A stretch of 64,000 bases of DNA from Olsenella profusa (GTDB lineage Bacteria > Actinomycetota > Coriobacteriia > Coriobacteriales > Atopobiaceae), in assembly GCF_016900315.1 (NCBI RefSeq), contig NZ_JACSNQ010000010.1:1-64000 (forward strand), written 5' to 3'. The position numbers were made by a program, and so were the translations under genes. This document shows, one piece after another, positions 15,923-26,000 of the stretch (position 1 is the first letter of the stretch; each line of letters begins with the position of its first letter). The notes beneath the pieces were generated by a model that saw nothing but the letters and a program-made list of their open reading frames with translations, did not search any database and was not told the origin of the DNA.

Positions 15923-16375
15923 CTACAGCGCGGCGAGCAGGGCCTCGCAGCCGGCCAGCACGTCCTGCCAGGTGGCCTCGAAGTCCCCGGTGTACCAGGG
16001 GTCGGCCACGTCACGGGGACGGTCGGTCCAGTCCAGCAGGCGGCTCACCTTGCCGTCCGGGTCCCCGTGCAGGATGCGCGAAAGGCCCCAAGCGTTCTCC
16101 GCGTCCATATATATGATGTGGTCCCAGTCCACGTACTCGTCGCGCCGGACACGGCGGGCGCGGTGGCTGCCCACGGGGAAGCCCTTCTCACGGAGCTTTG
16201 ACACGGTGCCCGGGTGCGGCGGGTTGCCGAGCTCCTCCGAGCTCGTGGCGGCGGAGTCGATCACGAACTCGTCCTCGCGGCCCGCCCGGCGCACGAGCTC
16301 CTCCATCACGAACTGCGCCATCGTCGAGCGGCAGATGTTGCCGTGGCAGACGAAGAGGATGCGGGTCCTGGGCAT
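15923..16375 (-). CDS. Low-molecular-weight protein tyrosine phosphatase
   Basis: A 150-residue phosphatase. The P-loop is FVCHGNICRS with nucleophile Cys10 and Arg16, and the catalytic acid lies in the DPWYTGDFEATW segment. These enzymes dephosphorylate tyrosine kinases and other targets, often those controlling exopolysaccharide or envelope functions. It is the last gene of uppP-dac-ptp, with 1 bp between the carboxypeptidase stop and its ATG, which suits an envelope role. No tyrosine kinase is visible nearby. Confidence 0.94.
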   Translation of the reverse strand: MPRTRILFVCHGNICRSTMAQFVMEELVRRAGREDEFVIDSAATSSEELGNPPHPGTVSKLREKGFPVGSHRARRVRRDEYVDWDHIIYMDAENAWGLSRILHGDPDGKVSRLLDWTDRPRDVADPWYTGDFEATWQDVLAGCEALLAAL

Positions 16376-16376
16376 G

Positions 16377-17894
16377 CTACCTCCTGCGCCGGCCGCGACC
16401 GCGCTGGTCGGGCATCTTGAGGTGCTGCGAGCCCACGCCGGGGCGCACCGGGCGGCGCTGGCCCACGGCCATGCGGTAGCGCTCGCGCTTGCGGCGGCGC
16501 GTCCGCCAGCTCGCCAGCAGGCCGATGGTCACGAACACCGCCACCGCCACGGCCACCGCGATCACCATGTGCACCGGGTCGGAGAGCCACCAGATCACGA
16601 AGGCCAGGATGGAGAGCTCCATCGCACGGGCCGCGACCACGTCCACGCTGCCGAGCTCGCGCCCGTCGAGCGAGAGCGCCACCGTCCCGAGCGCCTGACC
16701 CTGCTCAATCGGCGCCTGGAACGAGCTTGCGCCCTCCTCGGTGCCCTCCCACGCCGGCGTGGCCGTGAGGTCGGCAAGGGTGGTCCCGCGCGGGACCGTG
16801 GCCACCACGTCACCGGTGGCCAGCGCGTCCACGGCCTCGCCGTCGTCCGAGAGCGTCACCTCGGCGGAGGACACCACGTCTCCGGAGCTCACCACGGCAC
16901 CGGTCTGCCACGCGCCGAAGCCCCACTCGAGCATCGAGCGCATGTCGTAGAAGTTGGGAGTCACCCCAGAGGCGTCGGGGGCGTTCTCGGCGCCCAGCAC
17001 CACGCCCACGAGGTCCATGCCGTCCTTGCTCGCGGCCGCCACCAGGCAGCGCCCGGCGCGCTCGGTGTAGCCGGTCTTGGCGGCGGTGACCACGCCGTCG
17101 CCCAGGTAGACGGGCCCCTCGGGGTTCAGCATGAAGTCGGTGCTCCTCAGTGTGCGCGCGGGGTTTCCCGAGGTGGCGGGCAGATCCCACGTCTCGCTGC
17201 CGGCGATCTCCGTGAACTCCGGGTACTGCAGCGCCGCCTCCAGGATCAGCGAGAGGTCGCGTGCCGTGGTGTAGTGGTCGTCATCCGGCAGGCCGCACGG
17301 GTTGGCGAAGTGCGTGCCCGTGCAGCCCAGCTCGGCGGCCTTGTCGTTCATCATGCCCACGAAGCTCTGCCAGTCGCCGGCCACGGCGCGGGCCAGCACG
17401 TAGGACGCGTCGTTTCCGGAGGGCACGAGCAGGCAGGCGAGAAGGTCGCGCACGCTGAGCGTCTCCCCGGCCACGAGGCCCGCCACGGAGCTGTCGGAGG
17501 TGACCTCGTCGAAGTCGGAGGCCTCCACGGTGACCTGCTCGTTGAGGTCGGCGTTCTCCAGCACCACGAGGGCCGTCATGACCTTGGTGGTGGAGGCGGG
17601 CTCGCGGCGCTCGTCGGCGTTCTTCTCCAGCAGGACGGTGCCGGTGGTGCGGTCCACGAGCAGCGCCGAGGGCGAGGAGACCTCGGGCGGCTCGGCGGCG
17701 GAGTAGGTGGTCTGCTCGGCGGCGGCCTCCTCGGCGCGCGCCGGGGCGAGCGGCAGTGCCGTCAGCGTGAGCGCGCAGGCAAGGGCCAGGGCAAGGGTGG
17801 CCCAGAGCGGGCGCGCCTGGCGCGGGCGGAACGCGCGAAGGGTTCTTCTCGCCAGCTCGGGCGCCGAGGACGCCGCCGTGCTCACCGTACGCAT
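16377..17894 (-). CDS. D-alanyl-D-alanine carboxypeptidase (PBP5-like)
   Basis: A 505-residue serine peptidase that trims the terminal D-Ala from peptidoglycan stem peptides. A signal sequence (residues about 30-54, ending LPLAPARA) is followed by the penicillin-binding motifs STTK (Ser101, Lys104), SGND and KTGY. The C-terminal part has a PBP5-type beta domain, then a membrane span (HMVIAVAVAVAVFVTIGLL) and a basic cytosolic tail, so it is anchored rather than released. The ATG overlaps the uppP stop codon (TGATG). Position in an operon with undecaprenyl-diphosphatase supports a cell-wall role. Confidence 0.94.
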   Translation of the reverse strand: MRTVSTAASSAPELARRTLRAFRPRQARPLWATLALALACALTLTALPLAPARAEEAAAEQTTYSAAEPPEVSSPSALLVDRTTGTVLLEKNADERREPASTTKVMTALVVLENADLNEQVTVEASDFDEVTSDSSVAGLVAGETLSVRDLLACLLVPSGNDASYVLARAVAGDWQSFVGMMNDKAAELGCTGTHFANPCGLPDDDHYTTARDLSLILEAALQYPEFTEIAGSETWDLPATSGNPARTLRSTDFMLNPEGPVYLGDGVVTAAKTGYTERAGRCLVAAASKDGMDLVGVVLGAENAPDASGVTPNFYDMRSMLEWGFGAWQTGAVVSSGDVVSSAEVTLSDDGEAVDALATGDVVATVPRGTTLADLTATPAWEGTEEGASSFQAPIEQGQALGTVALSLDGRELGSVDVVAARAMELSILAFVIWWLSDPVHMVIAVAVAVAVFVTIGLLASWRTRRRKRERYRMAVGQRRPVRPGVGSQHLKMPDQRGRGRRRR

Positions 17895-18850
17895 CACGCC
17901 TCGCCCCCGACCAGCGCGAACCAGGCTATGACGGCCACGCCGAGCACGATTCGGTACCAGCCGAACGGCTTGAAGTCGTGCCGGCGGACGAAGCCCATGA
18001 GGAAGCGGATGGCCAGCAGCGAGACCACGAAGGCCACCACGCAGCCCACGACGAGGACGGCGGCCTCCATGCCCGTGGGCACGTTGCCCGCGAGGAAGTA
18101 CTTGACGAGGCGCAGGCCGCTCGCGCCGAACATCACGGGGATGGCGAGGAAGAAGGTGAACTCGGCCACCGCGGTGCGCGAGCAGCCGAGGATGAGGCCG
18201 CCGATAATCGTGGAGCCGGAGCGCGAGGTGCCGGGCACGATGGAGAGCACCTGGAAGACGCCAATGCCGATGGCGGTCTTCCAGTCGAGCTCCTCGAGGG
18301 TCTTGACGCGGGCGTCGGAGTCGGCGAGCTCGGAGAGGGTGGGAGGCGTGGCCGGGGCGGGCGCGGCAAAGTGGCGGCCGCCCCGGCGGGGCCTACCGGC
18401 AGGGGCGGCCTCGGCGAGAAGGGCCTCGGCCCGACGCTCGCGCACGGTCTCGATGATGATGAACGCGATGCCGTAGACGATGAGCGCCGCGGCGATGATG
18501 AAGGGGCTACCGAGGTGCTCCTCCATCCAGTCGTTGAGCGGGATGCCGATCACGGCCGCGGGCAGGCACGCCACGATCGTCTTGGCCCACAGCGTCCAGG
18601 TCTGCCGCCTCTCGACGGCGGTCTTGCTGGGCGAGAAGGGGTTCAGACGGTGGAAGAAGACCACGCACACGGCGAGGATCGCGCCCAGCTGGATGACCAC
18701 GAGGAACATGTTCCAGAAGTCCTCGGAGACGTCCATGGTCAGGAACTGGTCAAGCAGCAGCATGTGGCCCGTCGACGAGATGGGCAGCCACTCGGTGATG
18801 CCCTCGACGACACCGAAGACCGCCGCCTTCACGAGCTCGATTACGTCCAC
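17894..18850 (-). CDS. uppP: Undecaprenyl-diphosphatase
   Basis: A 318-residue BacA/UppP family membrane enzyme that recycles undecaprenyl diphosphate to the lipid carrier for peptidoglycan synthesis. The conserved [17 protein letters not shown] segment and the second repeat [19 protein letters not shown] contain the catalytic Glu, Ser and Arg residues. A cytosolic loop of about 45 residues ([10 protein letters not shown] to LEELDW) is longer and more Pro/Ala-rich than usual. The GTG at 18848-18850 is chosen because GAGGAGGG lies just upstream; the longer frame has no such site. It is first in the uppP-dac-ptp operon. Confidence 0.95.
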   Translation of the reverse strand: MDVIELVKAAVFGVVEGITEWLPISSTGHMLLLDQFLTMDVSEDFWNMFLVVIQLGAILAVCVVFFHRLNPFSPSKTAVERRQTWTLWAKTIVACLPAAVIGIPLNDWMEEHLGSPFIIAAALIVYGIAFIIIETVRERRAEALLAEAAPAGRPRRGGRHFAAPAPATPPTLSELADSDARVKTLEELDWKTAIGIGVFQVLSIVPGTSRSGSTIIGGLILGCSRTAVAEFTFFLAIPVMFGASGLRLVKYFLAGNVPTGMEAAVLVVGCVVAFVVSLLAIRFLMGFVRRHDFKPFGWYRIVLGVAVIAWFALVGGEA

Positions 18851-19099
18851 GATTCCCTCCTCGTCCCGCGTGGCGCCCCTCTGGGGGGCGTGCCCGGCAC
18901 GCGGCAACAGCAAACCTTCAGACAGCCGTCCCATCATCGCGCGCCCGGGAGGCGCGGCCGACCGGTAACCATGCCCGCCACCGAAAAACTATGCCGTTCG
19001 GCGAGAAAAGACTCAACTTCGCACACGGGAGGGCACGTTGGGGCATAAGGGAGCCAGGACGCGAGCGCGTCCACGGAACCAGACGTGAAGGGAGCTCCC

Positions 19100-19561
19100 A
19101 TGGCCGACACAACCACCACCTACCAAGACCTCGGCTACGACAAGATCTTCGTCTCCCTGGACGGCTCGGATGAGCAGGACAAGGTGCTCGACCGCGCCAT
19201 CGTCATGGCCGCAAACGACAACGCCGAGCTCTACATCGGGCACGTCATCGACTCCACGGCGCTCGAGGCGGCCGGGACCTTCCCGGTGGACATCGTGCCC
19301 ACGCTGGAGAAGAGCTTCCGGGAGTCCATCGAGGGCAAGGTCGCCGAGGCGCAGGCCAACCCGGACATCAAGAAGGTCGAGGTCATCGTTCGCTCGGGCC
19401 GCATCCGTGAGACCCTCAAGGACGAGATGCTCGACGTCATCCAGCCCGACCTCGTGATCTGCGGGGCGCGCGGGCTCTCCTCGATCAAGTACGCGATCCT
19501 GGGCTCCATCTCCACGTTCCTCACCCGCAACACGGACTGCGACACGCTGATCATCAAGTAG
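19100..19561 (+). CDS. Universal stress protein (UspA family)
   Basis: A 153-residue single-domain Usp protein. YDKIFVSLDGSDEQDKVLDRA at the N-terminus and the CGARGLSSIKYAILGSISTFL ATP-binding loop at the C-terminus are typical of the family (G-2x-G-9x-GS). The last strand is DCDTLIIK. The ATG at 19100 has AAGGGAG upstream. Usp proteins bind ATP or AMP and aid survival in growth arrest. Neighbours give no further clue; it is divergent from uppP. Confidence 0.93.
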   Translation: MADTTTTYQDLGYDKIFVSLDGSDEQDKVLDRAIVMAANDNAELYIGHVIDSTALEAAGTFPVDIVPTLEKSFRESIEGKVAEAQANPDIKKVEVIVRSGRIRETLKDEMLDVIQPDLVICGARGLSSIKYAILGSISTFLTRNTDCDTLIIK

Positions 19562-19882
19562 CGCGGCGGGCGCGCGGGCGGCGCGACGGGGGGCGGCGCG
19601 ACCCCTCGGCAGGCGGCGCGGCGGGCCCAGACACGTGACAGGGACTCCCCCAGGCGGCGGCCCCGGCGTAGACGCGCCAGGGGCCGTCGCCGTTGCGTAC
19701 CGGGGCGAGCTCCACGGCGAGCTCGGCCGAGACATCGCGAGCTCGGCCGCCGCTGCACATCCGCTCGGCCTCCGCCGCACGTCCGCACTCATGGAGGAAA
19801 CGTGAGCTTACGCTAAGCACGGTAGAATAATTAAATCTGTAGAAACCGCACCGCCCGGTGCGAACGAACGCCCGCCTCGTTG
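19562..19882. other. Non-coding gap before the secreted coiled-coil gene
   Basis: GC-rich sequence without a supportable gene or array. A possible -10 box TAGAAT lies at 19823-19828, about 55 bp before the next start. Minus-strand frames here have no ribosome site. Confidence 0.4.
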
Positions 19883-21076
19883 GTGCGGGACCACACGACC
19901 GTGGAGGCCCTCATAGCTACGTCAGACACACGCTCCCCCTGGTGCGCCCGCGGAGCAGGCATCGTCGCCGCAGCGCTGGTCGCGGCCCTCGGGCTGGGGA
20001 TGTCCGCACCGGTAGCAGCGCTTGCGGACGAGCAGGGCGGCAGCTCGGACTCGAGCTCGAGCTCTGCCGAGCTCGACCAGGCTCAGAGCAAGATCAACGA
20101 CGTCAACGCCGCCTACGAGGACGCCGTAGCCCGCGTCGAGGAGCTCCAGGGCCAGATTGACGCCAACGAGCAGCGAATCTCAGATCTTGAGGGACAGCTC
20201 CCCTCGGCTCGCGGCCGTGCCGCGGAGTCCATGCGCACCCTCTATAAGATGCAGCAGAGCAGCGGCGGGCTCGTGGAGCTCATCCTCTCCGCCGGCAACT
20301 TCTACGACCTGCTCTCCACGGTCCAGTACCTCGACGTCATCCAGTCCCACAGCACCGACGCGGTGAACGAGCTCGCGTCGATCTCTCAGGAGCTCGAGCA
20401 GACGCGCGCCTCGCTGGACGCCCAGATGCAGGAGGCCGAGGATGAGCGCGCCAAGGCCGAGGAGGCCCTGGCCGAGGCCGTGGCGGCACGCCAGCAGCTC
20501 GAGGCGGAGATCGCCGCGCAGGCCGCCGCCGAGGAGGCCGAGCGCCAGGCGGCCATCGAGCAGGCTCGCGCCGAGCTCGAGGCCGCGCAGGCCGCCGCCG
20601 AGCAGAACAGCTCGGAGGGCGGCGGGGAGCCCACCTTCGTCACCGAGTCCGGCAACCAGGCGGAGGTCGAGGTGCCGGCGAGCCCGGACCCCGGGACCGT
20701 CGACTGGGACATGGGACGTGACGACTTCATCGCCACCTGGACGGCACGCATCGACGCCTACCTGGCAGGCTCGCCGCTCGCGGGGCAGGGGGCAACGTTC
20801 GCGGAGGCCGCCTGGGAGTACGGCTGCGACCCGCGCTTCTCGCCGGCCATCGCCATGGTCGAGAGCTCGCTCGGACGCTACTGCTTCCTCCCCTACAACG
20901 CCTGGGGCTGGGGAAGCTCCAGCTGGAGCAACTGGGAGGATGCCATCTGGGACCACGTGGCCGGGCTCGCCTCCATCTACGGCGGCCACCTCACCTACGC
21001 GGGCGCGCAGATGTACTGCCCGCCCAACGCCGCGCAGTGGTACTCGAGCGTGCTGGCAAACATGGAGCGCATCTAA
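19883..21076 (+). CDS. Secreted coiled-coil protein with C-terminal lysozyme-like domain
   Basis: About 397 residues. An N-terminal signal (GIVAAALVAALGLGMSAPVAALA) is followed by a long coiled coil (residues about 60-240, Glu/Ala/Gln-rich, PcsB/CwlO-like). After a Ser/Pro linker, the C-terminal domain ATFAEAAWEYGCDPRFSPAIAMVESSLGR resembles the catalytic-Glu region of lysozyme-like and glucosaminidase folds. The likely role is peptidoglycan remodelling at division or separation. The start is unclear because no good ribosome site is seen: GTG at 19883, TTG at 19880 or a later codon are possible. This architecture is common in Coriobacteriia. Confidence 0.8.
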   Translation: MRDHTTVEALIATSDTRSPWCARGAGIVAAALVAALGLGMSAPVAALADEQGGSSDSSSSSAELDQAQSKINDVNAAYEDAVARVEELQGQIDANEQRISDLEGQLPSARGRAAESMRTLYKMQQSSGGLVELILSAGNFYDLLSTVQYLDVIQSHSTDAVNELASISQELEQTRASLDAQMQEAEDERAKAEEALAEAVAARQQLEAEIAAQAAAEEAERQAAIEQARAELEAAQAAAEQNSSEGGGEPTFVTESGNQAEVEVPASPDPGTVDWDMGRDDFIATWTARIDAYLAGSPLAGQGATFAEAAWEYGCDPRFSPAIAMVESSLGRYCFLPYNAWGWGSSSWSNWEDAIWDHVAGLASIYGGHLTYAGAQMYCPPNAAQWYSSVLANMERI

Positions 21077-21116
21077 CGGGGCTCCGTCGCGGCCGCGGGC
21101 TCCGTTCGTCACAGCC

Positions 21117-21344
21117 AACCTCACAGGTAGTCTGAGTTTTCTGAAAAAAGCTCCTCGTCAATTGGGCAAACGCTCACCTCGCCCTGGAAAAGAGAGACTA
21201 CCTGTGAGGTTCTCTCCCTGTGAGGTTCTCTCCCTGTGAGGTTCTCTCCCTGTGAGGTTCTCTCCCTGTGAGGTTCTCTCCCTGTGAGGTTCTCTCCCTG
21301 TGAGGTTCTCTCCCTGTGAGGTTCTCTCCCTGTGAGGTTTTCTT
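21117..21344. repeat. Nine 16 bp tandem repeats with a distal inverted copy (family E)
   Basis: CCTGTGAGGTTCTCTC is repeated nine times from 21201 to 21344 with a strict 16 bp period; the last copy has drifted. The first copy is extended on its left to AGACTACCTGTGAGGTT (21195-21211), whose perfect 17 bp inverse AACCTCACAGGTAGTCT lies at 21117-21133 with about 60 nt between. The array sits just after the stop of the secreted coiled-coil gene. Open frames across it encode only repetitive peptide and lack ribosome sites. Confidence 0.9.
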
Positions 21345-21354
21345 CCGCGAGGTC

Positions 21355-21373
21355 CTTCTCGCCGGGCGAGAAG
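21355..21373. repeat. Inverted pair of the GGCGAGAAG motif
   Basis: CTTCTCGCC (21355-21363) and GGCGAGAAG (21365-21373) form a 9 bp palindrome around one base, extended on both sides (GGTCC before, GGACC after). This is the tightest inverted pair of the motif in the window and could work as a hairpin. Confidence 0.75.
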
Positions 21374-21385
21374 GACCCTTGTTCT

Positions 21386-21559
21386 GTTAGAAATCCCCGT
21401 ACCTTTGGCTCGTGCGGGCAAAAGGTACGCCAGTTTCTAACCAAACAGGGTCCCAGCGGCAAAAGGTGTCGCGATTCCTAACGGCGCCTCAGAGCGGCCG
21501 CCCAGATTGACAGCCAGGGCGGACGGCGCTCGGACCAGCCGCCCAGATTGGCAGCCAGG
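21386..21559. repeat. Repeat arrays with 41 bp period (family A, plus a second unit type)
   Basis: One direct family A unit (21386-21408, GTTAGAAATCCCCGTACCTT) is followed by two inverted units ending at 21441 and 21482, 41 bp apart. The first two pair around TTTGGCTCGTGCGGGCAAAA, nearly the same centre as in the 14.2 kb array. A different unit, GCCGCCCAGATTGACAGCCA, follows at 21497 and again at 21538, also exactly 41 bp apart. No gene is seen between 21077 and 21654. Confidence 0.85.
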
Positions 21560-21654
21560 ACGCCCCAATCGTTGCCGGCCCCGGCCCGACCGCCCCCAGG
21601 TCCTTTCTCGCCCAGCGGGGCTAGGTGATGAGAAGGTCCCTCTCGCCTGACGGG

Positions 21655-22614
21655 CTAGGCGGTGAGGTAGACCATCGCGATGATTAGCACGAACCCCACG
21701 ATCTCGGCCGGGGAGAACGCCGTGCCCAGCCACACCACCGTGGCGAGCGTCGCCGTGACCGGCTCGATCGTGCCGAGCAGGCTCGCGCGCATGGAGCCGG
21801 CGTCCTTCACGCCCTGCAGGTAGAGCGCGTAGGCGCCGAAGGTCCCCAGCACCACGCAGCCCACGAGCACCGCCACCGCCACGCCGTCGAGCGCCGGCAT
21901 GTGCTCCCAGGGCCGGTAGACAGCCGAGAGAATGACGCCCGAGACGAGGAAGGCCAGGCCGTTCACCGTGAAGTTGCCCCAGCGCGCCATCGGGGCGGCC
22001 GGAAGGATCGAGAGGCATGCGGCGGCCGCGGCGCAGGCGAGCCCCCACGCAAGGCCTGCGACAGGAAGGTTCAGCTGCGCCGGGTTGCCGCCCGTTGCCA
22101 CCAGGTAGGTCCCCGCCAGCGCGAGCACCACGCCGAGCGCCTCTCGGCGGCGCGGCCGGCGGCGCATCTTCAGGCAGACGTAGCCGAGCACGAGCACCAT
22201 GCCCAGGCTCTGCATGATCGTCGCGGTGGCCGAGTTGGTCCAGCTGATCGCCTCGAGATAGGCCACCTGCGAGAAGAGGATCGCCCCCAGGCTCACGCCC
22301 AGGATGGCGAGAAGGTCGCGCGGGCTGTGGAGCACGCCGGAAAGCTGCGCGCGGCCGCGCGCCGTGAGCGCCGCGGCAATCAGGAAGAGCCAGCACGCGG
22401 CGAGCTCGCGCACGCACACGAGCCACAGCGGGTCGATGGCGTAGGCGTCCATGAGCCACTTGGAGACCGTCCCGTTGAGGCCCCAGAGCGTGCCGCCCAC
22501 GAGCGTGGCCACGATGCCGCGCCGGATGCGTCGCCTCCGCTCAAGGTCCTTCTCGCCGGGATGGCGGCTTTCTTTCTGCTGGCTGTCGGCTGCCTGCAAG
22601 GTCTCCTCGGCCAC
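21655..22614 (-). CDS. EamA/DMT superfamily transporter
   Basis: A 319-residue inner-membrane protein with two EamA domains and ten hydrophobic segments. GTLWGLNGTVSKWLMD opens the first domain, and the segment ending ATIMQSLGMVLVLGYVCLK is typical of DMT transporters; the second domain runs from GLAWGLACAAAAACLSI to the C-terminus. These proteins export amino acids or other metabolites; the substrate is unknown. The GTG start at 22614 follows GGAGGAGGG. The hydrophilic N-terminus has PGEKDLERR, encoded by a copy of the recurrent motif. Confidence 0.92.
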   Translation of the reverse strand: MAEETLQAADSQQKESRHPGEKDLERRRRIRRGIVATLVGGTLWGLNGTVSKWLMDAYAIDPLWLVCVRELAACWLFLIAAALTARGRAQLSGVLHSPRDLLAILGVSLGAILFSQVAYLEAISWTNSATATIMQSLGMVLVLGYVCLKMRRRPRRREALGVVLALAGTYLVATGGNPAQLNLPVAGLAWGLACAAAAACLSILPAAPMARWGNFTVNGLAFLVSGVILSAVYRPWEHMPALDGVAVAVLVGCVVLGTFGAYALYLQGVKDAGSMRASLLGTIEPVTATLATVVWLGTAFSPAEIVGFVLIIAMVYLTA

Positions 22615-23011
22615 GCGTCCCCCTCCTCCGGAATGTGCCCGCGATAGCCTAGCACGTCGCCCGCCGGCGTGGAGGGGTCGTCCGGGCAGGCGCGGGGCGG
22701 GCAGGTGTGAGGTAGGCAGGCGCAGGACCGGCGAGGTGAGGGGGCTGCCGCACGTCTGAGGTCACGTCTGTGCACAGGCTGCCGGCACCCCCGCTCCACA
22801 ATTGCGCATCTGTGGTGGCGAGAAGAACCCTCCGCTCGAAAATCGCGCCTCCTGTGCGCTCAGATGGCGCTCAAACCGGACAAATCCCGCTCAGGACCAC
22901 ACAGTTCGCCTTCTGTGCAACGCCGATGCACGGCGCGCGGCGTCTTCCGCGCGCCGGCCCCGCGACCGTGGGGTATCCTCGACTCTGTGAACACGAACCC
23001 GGGAGGTCCCC
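22615..23011. other. Non-coding gap before the M16C protease gene
   Basis: No gene or regular array. It contains one GGCGAGAAG copy (22817-22825) and several scattered CTGTGCG/TGAGCG repeats near 22840-22920. A TATCCT -10-like box lies at about 22975, roughly 35 bp before the protease start. Confidence 0.4.
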
Positions 23012-26000
23012 ATGCCTGACGTCACCACAACCGCAACGTCCACAGACGCAACGCCCGCAGCCGACGGCCGCTTCGCCGCGCCCGATCCCGCGCTCGCCGT
23101 CGGCACGCGCCACGCCGGCTTCACCGTCGAGCGCGTCGAGCCCGTGCGCGAGCTCTCCGGCCAGGCCTACCTCATGCGCCACGACGCCACCGGCGCCCGC
23201 GCGCTGTGGCTGGCCTGCGCCGACACCAACCGCGCCTTCGCCATCAGCTTCAAGACCCCGCCTGCCGACGACACCGGCGTCTTCCACATCCTCGAGCACT
23301 CGGTGCTGTGCGGCTCGCGGCGCTACCCGGTGAAGGAGCCCTTCGTCAACCTGCTCAAGACGAGCATGCAGACCTTCCTCAACGCCATGACCTTCCCGGA
23401 CAAGACCATGTACCCGGTGGCGTCCACCAACGTGACCGACCTCGAGAATCTCATGGGCGTCTACCTGGACGCGGTGCTGCACCCCGCGATCTACGTGCGC
23501 CCGCGCATCTTCGAGCAGGAGGGCTGGCACCTGGAGGCCGACGAGGCGGGCGACCTCAGCTACAACGGCGTGGTCTTCAACGAGATGAAGGGCGCCCTCT
23601 CCGACCCTGACGACGTGCTCTACCAGGAGCTCAGCCGATCGCTCTTCCCGGACACCGCCTACGGCCACGAGTCCGGCGGCAACCCGCGCGCCATCCCCAC
23701 CCTCACCTACGAGGCCTTCCTCGACTCCCACGCGCGCCACTACGCGCTCCCCAACAGCTACGTGGTGCTCTACGGAGACCTGGACGTGGACCGCGAGCTC
23801 GCCCTCATCGACGAGCGCTTCCGCGAGGCGGCGGAGGTCGCCGGCGAGAAGGACCACGCGGCCACGACCCCCGCGCCCACCGTCGGCGCGCCCAACCCGC
23901 TCGACCTCCAGGCGCCCGTGCGAGCCGCCCGCCGCGAGGTCCGCATGGCGACGGCCCCCTCGAACTCCGAGATCGGCCTCTCCTACGTGCTCGGCACCGC
24001 TGCCGACCGCACGCGGGTGCTCGCCGTGGACGTTCTTCTCGACGCGCTCTGCGGCTCCAACGAGGCCCCGCTCAAGCGGCGCGTGCTCGACGCGGGCCTG
24101 GCCGACGACTTCTCCGCGACGCTCGTGGACGGCGTGCTCCAGCCGCAGGCGATGTTCGTGCTGCGCGGCCTCAGGCCCGGGGCGGGCGAGAAGTTCCGCG
24201 CGCTCGTGGAGCAGGCCTGCGCCGAGCTCGCCGAGGGCAGCATCGGGCGCGACAAGCTCGAGGCCGCGCTCTCCCAGGCGGAGTTCAACCTGCGCGAGGG
24301 CGACTGGGGCGGCTACCCCGACGGTGTGGCGCTGGCCATCACGGCGATGTCGAGCTGGCTCTACGACGACGAGCGCCCGCTCGACTACCTGCGCTACGAG
24401 GACGCCCTGGCCGAGCTCAAGGCGGGGCTTGACGAGGGGCTCTTCGAGCGTCTCCTGCGCGAGCTCGTCTGCGAGAGCGCGCACTGCGCAGAGGTGGAGA
24501 TCGTGCCCGTCGAGGAGGGAAGCTCTGCCGAGGAGGCAGCCGAGCTTGCGGAGATCCGCTCGCGGATGGACGAGAGGGACCTCGAGGCCGTGCGGGCCGA
24601 GGTGGCAGCCCTGCGCGCCGAGCAGGAGGCCCCGGACGCGCCGGAGGCCCTGGCCACGCTCCCGCAGCTCACGGTGGCCGACGTGGAGGACCCGGCGCCC
24701 GAGCCCGCGCCGGCGGACGCGGAGGCGCCGCTTCCCTGCATAGCCCACGAGCTCAACACCCACGGGATCGACTACGTCTACCACTACTTCGACCTGCGCC
24801 GCCTGGACTTTGCCGACCTGCCCTACGTGGGCGTGCTCTGCGACCTGCTCGGGCGGCTGGATACGGCGCGCCACACGGCCTCCGAGCTCGACACCGCCAT
24901 CGAGACCAACCTCGGCAGCCTGGACTTCTTCTGCGAGACCTACTCCCGCGACGACGACCTCTCCTACGCCGCGCCCACGCTCGTGGTGGGGGGCTCGGCG
25001 CTCGGCGAGAAGGTCGACGCGCTCGCCACGCTGCCCGCCGAGGTCTGGGGCACCACGCGCTTCGACGACCTCGACCGCGTCAGAGACGTCCTCACCCAGC
25101 GAAAGGTTGCCCTCGAGCAGTACTTCGTGAGCTCGGGTCACACCGCGGCGGCCACGCGGGCCAACACGTACTTCTCGTCCGCGGCGGTGGCGGCAGGCGC
25201 CATGAGCGGACTGGACTACTACCTCTTCCTGCGCGAGCTTCTCGGCAGCTGGGAGGAGCGGTCGGGCGCGCTGCCGGCGCGCCTGGGCGAGCTCGCGCGG
25301 CGCGTCTTCACGGCCGACGAGGTCACGGTGAGCTTCACCGGTTCTGCCGCCGACCGCGCGCGCTTCTGGGAGGCGGGCGGCTCGCTCGGGCTCGTCGCGA
25401 CGGGCGAGGCGGCCCACCGGCTCGCCGTGCCGGCGCCCACGCCGAGAAACGAGGCCTTTATCATCCCCTCCGACGTGAGCTACGTGGTGCGCGCGCTCGG
25501 CCCGAGCGCGGCCGACGCCGGGACGCTCGGCTGCTGGCAGGTTGCCTCGCGCGCGCTCTCCTACGACTACCTCTGGAACGAGGTCCGCGTGAAGGGCGGC
25601 GCCTACGGCTGCGGCTTCCGCCACACGCGCGAGGGGCTGAGCGCCCTGTGGTCCTACCGTGACCCGTCCGTTGACGACACGCTCGCCCGCTACGACGGCG
25701 CGGCGGCCTGGCTTGCCGACTGGCAGCCGGGCCAGGCCGAGTTCGAGGGCTACGTGGTCTCCACGGTGGCGGCCCACGACGCGCCGGTCAAGCCCCGGCA
25801 GCTGGCGCGCCGCCAGGACGTGGCCCGCTTCGGCGGCCGTGCGGCGGGGTGGCGAGACGAGCTGCGCGCGCAGGAGCTCGCGGCCACGCCGGCGCAGGTG
25901 CGCGCGCTTGCGGCGGCGCTCGGCGACCCCGCGGCCACGCGCTGCGTCTGCGTCTTCGGCGGCCGCGACGCCATCGAGGCGAGCGGCGCAGGCTTCGACA

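Noticed and set aside
19554-19820. Possible minus-strand gene in the gap after the universal stress protein
   Set aside because: No ribosome site and no recognisable family; composition is like other shadow frames.
21117-21462. Coding gene across the 16 bp repeats (RTSQGENLTGREP-type peptide)
   Set aside because: The frame exists only because the repeat block (three turns of 16 bp) contains no stop. There is no supporting ribosome site or conserved domain.
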